DNA of 64,000 bases, taken from Adiantum capillus-veneris (taxonomy: Eukaryota; Streptophyta; Polypodiopsida; Polypodiales; Pteridaceae). The notes below the pieces were generated by a model that saw nothing but the letters and a program-made list of their open reading frames with translations, ran no database searches and had not been told where the DNA came from. The stretch is taken from positions 93,879,087 through 93,943,086 of the forward strand of contig CM043966.1 in the NCBI GenBank assembly GCA_014529385.2, read 5' to 3'. The translations under genes and the position numbers were made by a program. Of this stretch, positions 1 to 11,472 are shown in pieces. How positions within the stretch are numbered: position 1 is the stretch's first letter; each line of letters starts with the position of its first letter.

Positions 1-594
1 CGGAGGAGGGGGTGGGTGTAGAGAAGGGAAGTTGAAGAGGAAGACGCAGCGAGTTACCCTGCGGACGCGAGCCTGCCTCTGACTCCCAACCAAATTGATT
101 TTCGATCGCCCACAGTAAAAGCGGAAACGCATCTGTCCCTCCACCACCCAAATCCCTTGTTTCGAGCATTTGCTCTCGTGTCACTCTTTCCTTCCTAGAG
201 TGTGCGCCACACATTTTCTTTCTCTATGGACTGGACGGTTTTAATGAGTCAAATCTTTCATTTCAAGTTGGTGTAAAATCTGAAAATGGTGGTAATAGGA
301 GAGAATATTCGCGTGTGTGAGAAGATCGAGCAAGGGGGGAGGGGAGAAGTGCCGCAAGCGATGGGGGGGCTGAAAAGCTTAATTCTTGAATTCAAACAGC
401 AAGCGGCAGCAAGCGAGTTTGGTTCTACTTGTGTTTACAACAGGTACGATTGGGATGGTCTCTGTTGCATGTGCGAGTTCAAAACCTGCGTTTCATTTTG
501 AAGGGTTAGTTTCACGGGTGGGGTATGAGGTCCAAGATTAATTTCATAGGAATCTTGGAACGAATGAATAAGATCAGATGCAAGCAGCCGTGAG
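1..594. other. Unassigned sequence at window start
   Basis: I recognise no gene here. The stretch is purine-rich at its left edge and mixed afterwards. A 71-codon frame at 286-501 has no recognisable motif. It could be the flank of a host gene lying left of the window or decayed repeat. Confidence 0.4.
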
Positions 595-1365
595 AAATTC
601 ACAAAAAAAATGAGAATCAAGTGAGATCCTTTAGAGGGGAAAATTGAAGGGGAATGGCACGTGCCAGGCGACGCAAAGGACGCGCAGAGGTCGAGGAAGT
701 AGAGAAAAAAAATATTCATGGGTTAGCACTTAGAGCACCTAAACAGGCATGCTCAAGTAGTTATAGGAGCGAATCAAAAAGTTGATATTCTAATGGTGTG
801 GGTTCAAATCCTATTCTTCCTTTTGTAAGGGTAACAAATTCTTGAGGGACAAGAAAGAGAATCGAGAGGAATCTCAGGAATGAATTGAATTAAATATGAG
901 AGGAGTAAGTAGAAGGTAGGCGTTTTATTAAAATCGGGGTACCATCCGAGAGAAATTCTTTTAAAAAAATGAGAATCAAGTGAGATCCTTTAGAGGGGAA
1001 AATTGAAGGGGAATGGCAGGTGTCGGGTGACGCAACAGACATAGCAGATGCAAGCAAGGCAACAGGCAGACGAACAAGATGCGTGCAGAGGTTGAGGACG
1101 ACAGGCAGATGAGTAGGGAACACACAAAGGTTGAGGACGTAGAGAAATATTTGTTTTGCATGGGTTGACAGTAAGAACAGTTGATGTGGTTATATGAGCA
1201 AATAAAAAAGTTGATGTTCTAATGGTGTAGGTTCAAATCCTATTCTTCCTTTTGTAAGGGTAATAAATGCCTGAGGAGCAAGAAAGAGAATCGGGAGGAA
1301 TCTCATGAATGAATTGAATCAAATATGAGAAGAGCAAATAGAAGGTACGCATTTTACCGAAATCA
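595..1365 (+). repeat. Two diverged direct repeats with tRNA-like heads
   Basis: Two copies of one module lie head to tail at about 595-940 and 964-1365. Both begin with an A-run and the block AATCAAGTGAGATCCTTTAG, pass through a GTAGAGAAA segment and continue into AAAAAGTTGATNTTCTAATG, then GGTTCAAATCCTATTCTTCC and the tail ATGAGA(G)GAG..AGTAGAAGGTA. The GGTTCAAATCC element (about 809 and 1231) matches a tRNA B box. About 45 bases upstream, GTAGTTATAGGAGC (copy 1) and GTGGTTATATGAGC (copy 2) resemble a tRNA A box, so each copy may contain a SINE-like head. The second copy holds an extra stretch of about 80 bases near 1040-1130. No poly(A) tail or target duplication is evident. Confidence 0.6.
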
Positions 1366-2000
1366 TTATGAGAGGAGCGAGTAGAAATTATAGTTTTAGC
1401 AACGTTTTACTGAAATCGTTATGATAGGAGAGAGTAAAAGGTATGCGTTTTACCGAAACACAATGAGAGGAGCGAGTAGAAGGTACATGTTTTACCGAAA
1501 TGGTTATCGATAGAAGATACGTGTTTTACCAAAACCATTATGAGAGGAGCGAGTAGAAAGTACGCGTTTTACAAAAATCAAAACCAAAATCCTGGATACC
1601 TACATTTTATCGAAATCATTTTGAAAGGAGTGAGTAGAAGGTACACGTTTTACCAATTTTTTATCAAAATCGTTATCAGAGGAGCAAGTAGAAGATACGC
1701 GTTTCACCAAAATTGTTATGAGAAGAGCAAGTAAAAGGTACGCGTTTTACCAAAATCGTGGATATATGTGCTTTAGCAAAATAGTTAAGAGAGGAGTGAG
1801 TAAAAGGTATGCGTTTTACCGAAATCGTTACTAATAGACGGTACTTGTTTTATCGAAATCATTATGAGACGAGCGAGTGGAAGGTATGTGTTTTCCCAAA
1901 ATAGGTAAAATCATATGTGTTTTACCGAAATCATTACTGGTAGAAGGTATCAAAATCATGGATACCTTCTATTTGGTTTTACTAAAATTGGTAAAATCGT
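1316..2000 (+). repeat. Minisatellite array, unit about 43-65 bp
   Basis: About fourteen degenerate copies of one unit: (A)TGAGAGGAGCGAGTAGAAGG, then TACGCGTTTTACCGAAATCG and TT. The core GTAGAAGGTACGCGTTTTAC recurs near 1327, 1432, 1476, 1509, 1552, 1634, 1688, 1730, 1800, 1835 and 1879. Units vary in length and some have lost their first half. The same motif occurs once at the 3' end of the first upstream direct repeat (about 895-937), so the array appears to have grown out of that tail. Confidence 0.8.
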
Positions 2001-2157
2001 TTTCGAAATCGTTGATACCTACTTGTAGAGAGTAAATAAAATTCATTTGTATTAACATTCATCAACATCTGAAGAACGTAAATATAACGTGAAAGATGAA
2101 GGGACATGAAATTCAGCTAGCAATGGAAACAAAACGAAAGTATGAAACATAAGATAT

Positions 2158-2633
2158 TGTTAAGTATGGAGCCTGTTTTACCCCTTGTAACTTTTAGTCT
2201 CAAAAACACAAATTGTAAGGCCCCCATTACGAGGAGAAGCCATCGTGCGTAAGAAAAATCTCTCATCAGAAAACCAAACTTTCACGCCCCGAATATTTCC
2301 TTTTCGTTGGAACATTATGGCCGAAAAGTGATCGGAAAACCGTCGGTCAGTTGGTCGGTGGTCGGCAGTAAATGGCCGGTGTCCGATGGTTGGAAGACTT
2401 TGGCCGGTAGCCTAATTCATGGCCGACAGAGGCGAACTTGTCTATGGTTGCATATGGGCGATTTCTAGATAAACTTGTATTTTCAAGGGTGGCCACATAT
2501 GGACGCATTGGAGAGTTCAACTTGGACTTGTCTACACAAGGGCGGCTACACGCGATTATCTCTCATGAGAGAGGGCAGCCCTTTTGGCCCATAAAAGGAG
2601 GCACAAAACACATTGTGAAGTTGATGAAACAAG

Positions 2634-2680
<47 letters not shown>

Positions 2681-2819
2681 GGTGAGAGTGACGCAAGGCG
2701 GGAGTTCCATTAAGAATATGATCCCTTTGTAACCTACTTCTAATTTGAAGTACTAAAGCCATCGAGTGGCTGTTTTTTCGTGGACATAGCTCACCTTGGG
2801 TGAACCACATATATCGTGT

Positions 2820-2872
<53 letters not shown>

Positions 2873-3108
2873 TGAAAATTATCCATCTCCTGTGAGAACC
2901 ATAGGAGCTAGAGACCTGGATCCACCACCCAACCGCCCATACTTATAGGCTCTTAGCCCTAGGATCCCCTGTCCACACTGCTAGCTGGCCCGTGGCCGGG
3001 GTCCGTGACCCCCCTTAGGGTAGGGCCCTGCCCGTAGGACCCGTATCCTGACATCTCCATTAAGTAAACTACTCTAATATCTACTTAGCTACACCCTATT
3101 TCGTAACA
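2158..3108 (+). repeat. 5' LTR of copia A
   Basis: It starts TGTTAAGTATGGAG and ends CGTAACA, directly before the primer-binding site. Without the 163-bp solo LTR and its 5-bp duplication it is 783 bp, the same length as the LTR of element C. It contains repeated TGGCCGGT-type motifs (about 2320-2420), a TATA-like CCATAAAAGGAGG near 2589-2601, and (GA)n and (CT)n runs at about 2648-2678 and 2821-2868. Confidence 0.9.
2891..3053 (-). repeat. Solo LTR of a short-LTR gypsy family
   Basis: This 163-bp insertion in the 5' LTR of copia A is flanked by TCTCC on both sides (2886-2890 and 3054-3058). It reads TGTGAGAACC to ATCCTGACA on the plus strand. Blocks such as CCACCCAACCGCCCATA, TTAGCCC and the terminal CCTGACA match the LTRs of elements 1 and 2, which point to the minus strand. 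No internal sequence remains, as expected after LTR-LTR recombination. Confidence 0.85.
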
Positions 3109-3110
3109 AT

Positions 3111-3122
3111 TGGTATCAAAGC
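3111..3122 (+). promoter_or_regulatory. Primer-binding site of copia A (tRNA-iMet type)
   Basis: TGGTATCAAAGC lies two bases after the 5' LTR. It differs at one position from TGGTATCAGAGC, the complement of the plant initiator tRNA-Met 3' end. Confidence 0.85.
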
Positions 3123-3181
3123 AAATTTTGCTCGTACCTAAAGTATCTTAAGGAAAGGATTCTTTGAATTGAGTGGGAGTA

Positions 3182-3975
3182 ATGGCAGAGGAAGGTAAGC
3201 TTAAGATCAAGAAGTTCAACGATAAAAACTACCAACATTGGAAGATACAAATTGAAGACTATCTCTACCAGAAGGACCTTTATTTTCCACTCGCAATAAT
3301 AGAAGATGAAGCATAGATTGTCCTTGATCGAAAGGCATTAGGAACAATCCGGCTAATTTTGGCTTCAACGGTGGCCTTCAACGTTTTGGAGATGAAAACC
3401 ATAGAGAACTTGATGAAGTTACTTGACGGTCTCTACAAGAAATCATCCAATAAGGTATTCTCATGAAACGCTTGTTCAATCTAAAAATGGCATAGAGTGG
3501 TTTAGTTGCATAACACCTAAACGACTTTAACACGAGCATAAGTCAAATTTGATCAGTGAAGGTCAATTTCGTCGATGAGGTGCGAGCTCTCCTTATACTA
3601 TCGTCTCTACCGCATAGTTGGGACAGTCTTGTGATGGTTGTAAGTAACTATGTCTCTGACACAAAAACTCTTAAGTTTGATGATGTTGTGGTGTTGTTCT
3701 CCTAAGCGAGAAAATGCGAAGGAGAAGCACAAGTGAATCATCAAGTGTTGCAATGTGAGAGAAAACGAGGAGAAGATCGAAAGAGAGGTTTAAAAATCAA
3801 AAGGGTCGTGATCGCTCAAAGTGAAGCAAGTCACGCACAAAGTCAGTTCTCAAATGTTGGAACTACAACAAGAAGGGCCACGTCAAGAAGGTTGAGTCGG
3901 AGTTTCAATACAACAAGCCAGCATCGGAGGCCAATGTTGCAAGTAAAGTAGAGCAAGACACTCTAACTCTCTCAT
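3182..3975 (+). pseudogene. gag of copia A, broken
   Basis: The reading frame opens with ATG at 3182 and begins MAEEGKLKIKKFNDKNYQHW, the standard start of plant copia Gag (the FN-x-KNY-x-xW block of the DUF4219/UBN2 type). A stop follows after about 45 codons, near 3316. Later pieces lie in other frames, among them the nucleocapsid remnant near 3855-3900, where CWNCxKKGH-like residues can be traced. Gag would package the element RNA; this copy cannot make a full protein. Confidence 0.75.
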
Positions 3976-4604
3976 TAGACAATGTGTCTAATTCTTGGAT
4001 AGTAGACTCTGGGGCTTCATTTCATGCAACACCACACAAAGCAACATTTCAAGATTACACCAAAGGTAATTTTGGATATGTATACTTGGGAGATGATGAA
4101 GCTTGTGAAATTATCGGCAAAGGTACAGTTTGTGTAAAAATTGCAAATGAAAATGAATGGAAGCTTAATGATGTTAGGCATATTCCTTCTCTTCGCAAAA
4201 ATTTGATCTTTGCAGGACAATTGGACGATGAAGGTCACAACATTGCATTCGGAAACAAACGGTGGAAGATCTCAAAGGGATCTTTAGTGGTTGCCAAAGG
4301 AGAAAAGCTTGGTACACTTTACTTGTGTACTGTCAACACCCAATCTCTCAACTTGTGCAACAACTATAGAAGTCGACAGTGCGGTGTGGCACTACCGGCG
4401 TGGGCATATGAGTGCCAAAGGAATGCAAATCCTTCAATCCAAGAAGCTTCTACCAGGTTTGAAAGAAGTGAAAATAGAGTTCTGTGAAGATTGTGTTTAT
4501 GGTAGACAAAAGAGGGTTAAATTTCAAAAAGCAAGAAATGAAAGAAAAAATAAAAAACTTGAATTGGTTCATTCTTATGTTTGGGGTCCTGCACGTACAC
4601 CATC
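3976..4604 (+). pseudogene. Protease, pre-integrase and start of integrase, copia A
   Basis: The frame contains WIVDSGASFHATPHK, the copia aspartic-protease active site (DSGA), then the pre-integrase block VRHIPSLRKNLIFAGQLDDE and a continuation with H(x)GHMSAKGMQIL and CEDCVYGRQKRVKF, i.e. the HHCC zinc-binding part of integrase, in the next frame (4291-4617). It ends within LVHSYVWGPA because gypsy element 1 was inserted after 4604; the reading continues at 9845. A frameshift separates protease from integrase. Confidence 0.85.
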
Positions 4605-4741
4605 TGTAAAACCCTAAGACTGCCCTAGCCTTGATCCTCCGCCCAACCTCCCTTTATAGGCCTTGCCCCTAGGATCCCGTCTCCTTTAGCAGTTGGCCCT
4701 TGGCCCGATCCTTGACCTCCAAGGCGGCCCTTGGCCTGACA
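4605..4741 (-). repeat. 3' LTR of gypsy element 1
   Basis: On the plus strand it reads TGTAAAACCC to TTGGCCTGACA, 137 bp, the same length as its partner. It resembles the element 2 LTR and the solo LTR in its terminal CCTGACA and in its CCCAACCTCCC and GGCCTTGCCCC blocks. Confidence 0.9.
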
Positions 4742-5559
4742 TTACTCCCCCCTTGGAGAAGCGTTTTCGTCCTCTAAAACAAAGTGATGATACACTAATG
4801 TTTTCCTTAGTGGCATCCTTCATGGATCTAGCTGCTTGCTGGACCGGAACACGGTTCAGTAGGAGGTTCAATGAAACCAAGAATACCATCTTGATTTTCC
4901 ACATTGTTGTCCATTTGCAACCATCTTGTGTTACCGGTTCCTATCCAATCATAGTGTGTAGACTCCATGTAGAACGCACATGAGCATGCTAAACGAGTTA
5001 TCACAACAAAGATGTACCCGAAACTGTACCACTTTTCATGAAAGCAACTTGCTGACATAACTCATCAGCCAAGTTTAAGTCCTTGACTTGTTCTCAAATT
5101 TCATTAGTAAACAACCCCACCATACTAGTGTTCAAGGTTGAGAACCAAACTTAAACATGAAGGGACTAAACTGAGTCACAAACATGCTTTACGTTATTGT
5201 AAGCAACACCAACTAGAGCAATACATTCTTGCTAATTGGATTTCTTGGTGCTAACGTACGCGCTTTGCATATCCTTCAGCACAAGAGTACACTTGTAAGT
5301 TGTAATCTGCCTATCCTCTTTGGATTCTGACAGTATTGAGATGTGTTTTTCTCCACCGTTTACAGACAGTCATCCCAGAGGACTGGTAAATGGAGATCAC
5401 AATATCGTACAACGTTGTTGAGGAATCAGCAATGTCATGAATAACCATCGTGGTTAACTGGAAAAATCCACAAACACCCAAACCGAGCCATGACCTCTAT
5501 TGGTGATTGGTAGACCCCAAAGTAAGCTCATAGAGATACTGCACATAGAGTGCAAATTG

Positions 5560-8500
5560 CTTCATAAGCAAACTTCATGAATATGCATGCTGTTCCAAAT
5601 CAGCCTTTGCTAAACACTAGGGCCCATAACACCTAGTGTGCATGCATTTAGCAAAAAACAGATCCGAACCTGTATATCCATAATCGTCCTTGCCAATACT
5701 GATGGCGAATATGGTGTTCCTGGCACACATTGAAGAGGAGTGTAAATAGTTGCAAAAAGAAACTAAATACTTGCTAGTGCAATCATTTGCAAGTCTTGTG
5801 AAACGTTTGAACCATAATAGAAGGTGAAACAGTGATCACTTCTAGGTACAAACAATGAAACCTTTTCATTAACAACTCATAGCCTTGCTATATGCATAAA
5901 CAACCATCTGTAATGTTGTTTAGCTGCACTTGTACCTTAACAAGACATTCTAAGTATCCAACAATTTTTGGCCACCAAAATTACTCCTGATATGTCGTGC
6001 TGAAATTGGCCTAGAAAACAGATTTGACCAGCACCTAGGGACTTTGTCGTGACACAAAATTGAAATAGTGGGCGCCAGTGTCAGTCCCAGAGACTCATAT
6101 TCTCCACATGTGGAATATGTCTCATGTAAGAGTGTCTGAAAAAAAAACATCCTTCCAAGTACAAAATGTACTTGTGCGTGGAGGTAGCTGCAAACACTCT
6201 ACGACGGGAGTGAGAGGGACCCTCATTAGCCTTGCTCCACACTGGCTAAACCATGTTGTATCCCATGTGACAACATGTGCCAAATAAACCCTACAAGTGG
6301 GTCTATAGCTGCATAATGCAGAAACTTATTTCGGGCACCACAGCCCAAATTGCGTGGCTCTTACACGACCTTGTCATTTCTCTGAAGAGCAAACATTGTT
6401 TATGCATCCTACATACAAAAATCAAACCAAAAGAAACCAAACCAAAACAGATGCGTACTTGTAGCGGAGTGAAAAGCACCTGCCCAAATTTCCCACCGAC
6501 AAAGGCCTAGGAACACTAATTGAAAATTAGTGAAATGCAAGTAGTATTGCACATGTAACCTTGGGTGTTGCCTTTGCAAACCAGACCCCTTGGTTAAAAT
6601 CAACATTGTCAAACCCCTTGGTTAAACTGTACAGGGAAATTGCTCAACTAGCAGCCAATAGTATCTTAATTCAACTTTGGAAGCTGAAATTATCCACGAG
6701 CCCTTGGCAGCTTATGGACTTATTTCGTTGAAAGTGCAAGTGTGAAGATTCCAAAAATTGACCATCACACTTAATAAGTGATTTAAGAATCACAAGCTGG
6801 GTCTTACCCCAAAATTGGACTCATATAGACACTCGTAGTGCTAGAGATAAAATAGGAGATCCACTGAAGTTGGAAGCATATTCACAACTAGATCTTTTCC
6901 GGACCCAAAAATCCATAATCTTGGGTTTTTGTGAACAACCTTGGTGTCTGAAATGCTAGCGTCATCTATACACCGTGGTAGAGATAAGCCCTTACGAGTT
7001 TAAGCGTTCAAAATGCAACTTGATTTTCGCACTCAAAAGTGTGTAGTGCTAGAATAATGCCCAAAAAAATGGCAAGACTCTTGCTTGTCCATTATAATCG
7101 ATGGGTGCTTAACTGAATAAGTGTTCAATCTTGAAATCAATCACTGCTGGACTATAAACAGATGGCTCTTAGCGCCATGCCAAACTAGGTGGTAATAGAT
7201 GGCTCTTAGCCCTTCCTATTACCGTATTGACATAGAAAGATTTCAATCAAATCATGCCTAGTTTCACCTTTCCCGCATAGAAATTGGAAAGAGAGAGAGA
7301 GAGAGAGAATGTTGGGCTGAAGAAAACCCCTTATTCAAATGTACTATATGCCCCTTGTTTGTGGTCTTAGCTTATCCTATAAGCGTACAACTACACGTCC
7401 TCGTAGAGAGAGGCTTAGCTTATCCTATAGGCGTACAACTGTGTACTTGTACCACGCTCTTGTAGAGAGAGGTACCATAAGTCAGATCTTGACCCACTGA
7501 CTTTGTATGGGAGTGTGACTGTACAAGGGTAACTTGAAATACAGCACTTTGCCTGAGAATAACATAAAAAATGTTTTAAGATATCAATTACTTACCTTGT
7601 CCATGACAGAGTATTTAATGTTATAGCGGAAGCGTATGCAATGATGGGTGTTGTATGGCCATCGTACTAGTATGCCATGCATACATATCAAAAAATAAAA
7701 TGTATGAGTTGCTGGTAGACGTGCCTTGCACGATTAAACTGGCATGGATACATCACAGTGTAGCGTGGCGAGAACTGTGAGCTTATATCCACATAGCGTT
7801 AAAGGTGTCTGTCCTTATCAATGATTGGAAGTCAATCAATAATACCTGGCCACATAAGAGAAGTCGTGCTTCGCATGAAGACAAGCAAAGCACTTTGCTT
7901 TGTACAATGGCTTCTTAGGGAGTCTGCCCAAGCACTTTGCTTTGCACAAGAGAGAGATCTTTTTCAAAATGAAAAAGAAAACATAGACAAAAAGAAACGT
8001 AATGTGAAATTGACTAACCTTGACGCCCACTTGTGGATAGGTTTCTGGTAGTGCGCTCAAAACCGGCGCATAGCCATATATGCGAATAACTCGAGAGTGG
8101 TCGGATGTCCTGCACATGCCTTCTTGGCTTTGTTGAATCCGATCGCTAGTAAGAAAACATGCAGACATGTTGCAAAGATTCCCAATTATGTATGCATAGT
8201 CCGAACGCCAGATACTGCTTGGTCGTATGTCTAAGAGGGAAGCCTTGTTTCCTTGGCAAAGTGTAGGGAATGGGCGGCCTTGTCTAGGTCTCTGAGCCTT
8301 CTTGACCAATGGTAGTAATAACAGGTTTTGTTGATCTCCTTTGGGCGTATGGGCCCCATGCTCCTAACTCATGACTGTGTCGAGGAGGATGCCACATTGG
8401 AAGCATAAAATCACGACAAGCAATAAGTAGCTCAAAAACAAAGTGTACCTGTAATCATTGTCAATCACGCTTGGAAACGCGTTGGATGCAGCATGTCAAT

Positions 8501-9564
8501 ATTGGATTGAACAAAAATAACTAGCCGGCCATGGCTAGCATCTTTAATGGACATGCCACAGGCCTTGCCTATACCTGGAAACTTTATTGTTATTGAAATA
8601 TGTAGCAAAATGCCTTGCATTTGGTCATAGTTCAAATGTCTTTACCAATGCCTCTACATGATTCCTTGCTCATGCCCGTGCATGCATTCACAAATAACCA
8701 TGGAGAAACATGCCACATATACTACAAGCTGGGTCTGTAGGTACATGCCATGATTGCGATGCCATCGTGTTGTCATAGCAAGATAAAATTTGAAGTTCCT
8801 ACCATGGAATCGTGGAGAACCCGTTGATAGGCAAAGACAAAGCAAAGGGCTTTGCAAATTGCCATAATTTCCTTATTATCAAATTTGCTACACGATTTGG
8901 GGCTCATGCCTTGCATGCTAATGATCCGTTTGCGATCTTTGTACTCAAGGGAAAATCGCATACACTGTATTGCACACATGCAATGATTGCCGATATGGAA
9001 TTACCTTCACAATATGTCTCATCCAAAAATGTTCAAACTTTGTCTTGATAGCAGGAAAAAATTTGTAACGCAGAAAAATCATGCAACTCATGACGCATTT
9101 GGCAGCTACTATGGCGACCTCGCCTTTGGAATGGGGTGATGGGGGTGTGCAGCGTGGGTACCCTTCCTTAGCGAAATAAAAAATTTCCAAAGCCCAAACT
9201 TTAGGGCTTCTTGGTGGGAAAACCAATTTGCTGCACAACAGCGATGGCGTGCAGAGGATGCCGAGCGCGAGAGAGAGAAAGACCTAGCGCTCGCCCTGCT
9301 GCACCCCGACCTTCGAGCCTATGAGACGGAAGTTGCACCCCTTGGCCCCGCGCTCCCATCGAGCCCAACTGCACGTGATTCGGCTTGGGTGTGCCCATGC
9401 CTCTTCCCCTCGTTAGGGATTGTGCCCGCGGCCCCTTTTGCTGCTTGTCTTCCACCCCTGCTAAGCAGCGGTTCTCGTGCAGCCAAGCCTAGGATTCTTC
9501 TTCTCCACCATGCAAGCATGCAAAACCCCCCCCAATCTTGAGGACCACGCCCTTCATGACGCGC

Positions 9565-9613
<49 letters not shown>

Positions 9614-9689
9614 AGAAGAGAGAGAGAGATTCACTCTACCATGCCCAAGGCCATCTTCCCCTTTCCTCCATAGCTCCCTCCTCCACCGA
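5560..9689 (-). other. Internal region of element 1 without recognisable coding
   Basis: About 4 kb in which I see no conserved RT, integrase or protease motif on either strand. The longest frame (7836-8309, minus, 157 codons) matches nothing I recognise. Small internal duplications are visible: GGCTTAGCTTATCCTATAGG-type repeats at 7366-7473, AGATGGCTCTTAGC at 7159 and 7198, and AAGCACTTTGCTTTG-type motifs near 7876 and 7930. A GA microsatellite lies at about 9566-9604. This may be decayed gag and RT sequence or unrelated filler. Confidence 0.4.
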
Positions 9690-9839
9690 GCTCTGATACC
9701 AATGTAAAACCCTGGGATTGCCCTAGCCTTGATCCTCCACCCAACCTCCCTTCATAGGCCTTGCCCCTAGGATCCCGTCTCCTTTAGCAGTCGGCCCTTG
9801 GTCCGATCCTTGACCTCCAGGGTGGCCCTTGGCCTGACA
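9690..9839 (-). repeat. 5' LTR and primer-binding site of gypsy element 1
   Basis: The LTR is 9703-9839. Immediately inside it, 9690-9701 reads TGGTATCAGAGC on the minus strand, an exact match to the plant tRNA-iMet primer site, which fixes the element's direction. Confidence 0.92.
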
Positions 9840-9844
9840 CCATC

Positions 9845-10735
9845 CCTTGGTGGCTCTTTGTACTATGTAACATTCATAGACGATGCAACTAAATCCAATG
9901 TGTTTTTCATATTTCAAAGTGGAAAGCCTTTGTGAAGAATGACGCAGGTACCGAGCTTAAATGCCTCAGATCCGATACTAGAGGTGAATATTGTAGCCAA
10001 TATTTTGAAAGCTTTTGTGCTACCAATGGCATTCGGAGGCAAAGGAAAACCCCAAGGACACCTCAACAAAATGGCATTTTGAAATGGATGAACAAAACAA
10101 TAATGGAGTGAGCACGAAGCATGCGGCTACATGCAGGCCTACCGCTTCAGCTTTGGGGGGAAGCAATAAGTGCATCTACTTAATCAACCTCACCCTCAAT
10201 GGAACTAGATGGAAATGGAGTGAGCACGAAGCATGCGGCTACATGCAGGCCTGCCGCTTCAGCTTTGGGGGGAAGCAATAAGTGCATCTACTTAATCAAC
10301 CTCACCCTCAATGGCACTGGATGGAAATGGAGTGAGCACGAAGCATGCGGCTACATGCAGGCCTGCCGCTTCAACTTTGGGGGGAAGCAAATAGATAGAA
10401 GCGTAAGGTCAAATCTAGATGCAAAGTCCAAAAAGTGTTTCTTCATTGGCTATGGAGAAGCTGACTTTGGGTATCGCCTATGGAATCCTAAAGATGGTAA
10501 AATCTTGAGATGTAGGGATGCAATTTTCAACGAACAAAATATGTACAAAGATTACTTGGAAAGAAAACAAACAAAACATAAAAGCGATGAGTACCTCGAG
10601 CTTGAGGACGGTGAAAACTCAATGAGTGCAAGCGTGACAACGTGCAACAATGTCAACCAAATGAGGAACCTCAACCTATGCCCCGAAGATCTACGAGAGC
10701 AAGTAGATTTCCAGAAAGGTTCGTTCCTTCCTTGA
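9845..10735 (+). pseudogene. Integrase core of copia A, with triplication
   Basis: This continues the integrase interrupted at 4604: it carries FIDDAT, a catalytic DNxGEYC-like block (RSDTRGEYCSQYFESFC) and TPQQNGILKWMNKTIME. From about 10103 a 112-bp segment is repeated about 2.5 times; the last copy runs into the C-terminal KSKKCFFIGYGEADFGYRLW block and the linker with CRDAIFNEQNMYKD. Because 112 is not a multiple of three, the duplication shifts the frame each time. Integrase would insert the cDNA; this copy cannot. Confidence 0.85.
10103..10390 (+). repeat. 112-bp tandem repeat, about 2.5 copies
   Basis: Copies start at 10103, 10215 and 10327 with ATGGAGTGAGCACGAAGCAT and include CTTTGGGGGGAAGCAATAAG and ACTTAATCAACCTCACCCTC. 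The single-copy equivalent is present in the other family members, at 35938-36050 in D and 53438-53545 in C. Confidence 0.95.
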
Positions 10736-10766
10736 ACCATCTCTTGGTCTCAGATTCTAGAGAGCT

Positions 10767-11465
10767 GTGGAATCATACGAAGAAGCTATGCAACACGAAT
10801 CCAAAGAAGAATGGATGAAGAGCATGCAAGTGGAGATGGACTCGTTACATCGCAACCAAACATGGGAGTTGCCTAAAGGTAAGCGGACGTTGCATAACAA
10901 ATGGGTGTACAAGCTGAAGGAAGAAGAAGGTGGGAAGAAAAGGTACAAGTCCAAGGTTGTGGTAAAAGGTTACCAAGGTATTGGTTTCAATGAAATATTT
11001 TCTCCTATTGTAAAAATGAACTCAATTAGGCTTGTCTTAAGCCTTGTGGCTGCTCACGACTTAAAACTTGAGCAAATGGATGTAAATACGGTGCTCCCTC
11101 ATGGTGACTTAGAGGAGGAAAAAATTTACATGCTTCAACCAAAGGGGTATGAAGTAAAGGGTAAGGAGAAAATGGTTTGCAGATTAAAGAAGAGCTTGTA
11201 TGGTCTAAAGCAAGCATCAAGATAGTGGTACTTGAAGTTTGATCAATGGATGATGGATCATGGATTCACGAGATGCAACTTAGATCACTTCATCTATACG
11301 AAGAATTTGGGAGATGGGAAGTTCATCACCCTAATGGTGTATATTGATGATTTGCCGATTGCAAGTGTTAACATGCAGGATTTAAAAGACGTAAAAGAGG
11401 AGTTTTCTAATTTTTTTTCAATGAAAGATTTAGATTGAGAAAGATTTAGGTGTTGCAAAGCGGAT
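10767..11465 (+). pseudogene. Reverse transcriptase of copia A
   Basis: The first frame (10767-11225) holds EEWMKSMQVEMDSLHRNQTW, KRYKSKVVVKGY, FSPIVKMNSIRLVLSLVAA, LEQMDVNT and VCRLKKSLYGLKQASR, all standard copia RT blocks. A stop at 11223-11225 replaces the codon before WY. The next frame (11232-11438) carries the catalytic YIDD box at 11340-11351, then SMKDLD and a stop where related copies read DLGVAKRILGM. At least two stops or frameshifts make it non-functional. Confidence 0.88.
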
Positions 11466-11472
11466 ACTTTGT

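Larger units (their letters stand above)
4605..9839 (-). mobile_element. Gypsy element 1, short-LTR, coding-dead
   Basis: Bounded by 137-bp LTRs (4605-4741 and 9703-9839) and by CCATC duplications (4600-4604 and 9840-9844), inside the integrase gene of copia A. Orientation is minus: a perfect primer-binding site abuts the right LTR and a G-rich PPT (minus AAGGGGGGAG, 4743-4754) abuts the left LTR. The internal 4.9 kb has no pol frame of useful length. Its left end (about 4742-5560) shows patchy similarity in order to the integrase end of element 2 (for example GTAGGAGGTTCAA and CATAGAGATACT), so it descends from the same gypsy family. The LTRs differ at about 9 of 137 positions. Confidence 0.9.

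Noticed and set aside
1316-2000. CRISPR-like regularly spaced repeats
   Set aside because: Units are degenerate and of varying length without conserved repeat/unique-spacer alternation, and the genome is a plant's; this is a minisatellite.
7836-8309. 157-codon minus frame in element 1 as a gene
   Set aside because: No motif, and its composition follows repeated CTTTGC-type motifs; more likely a chance opening.
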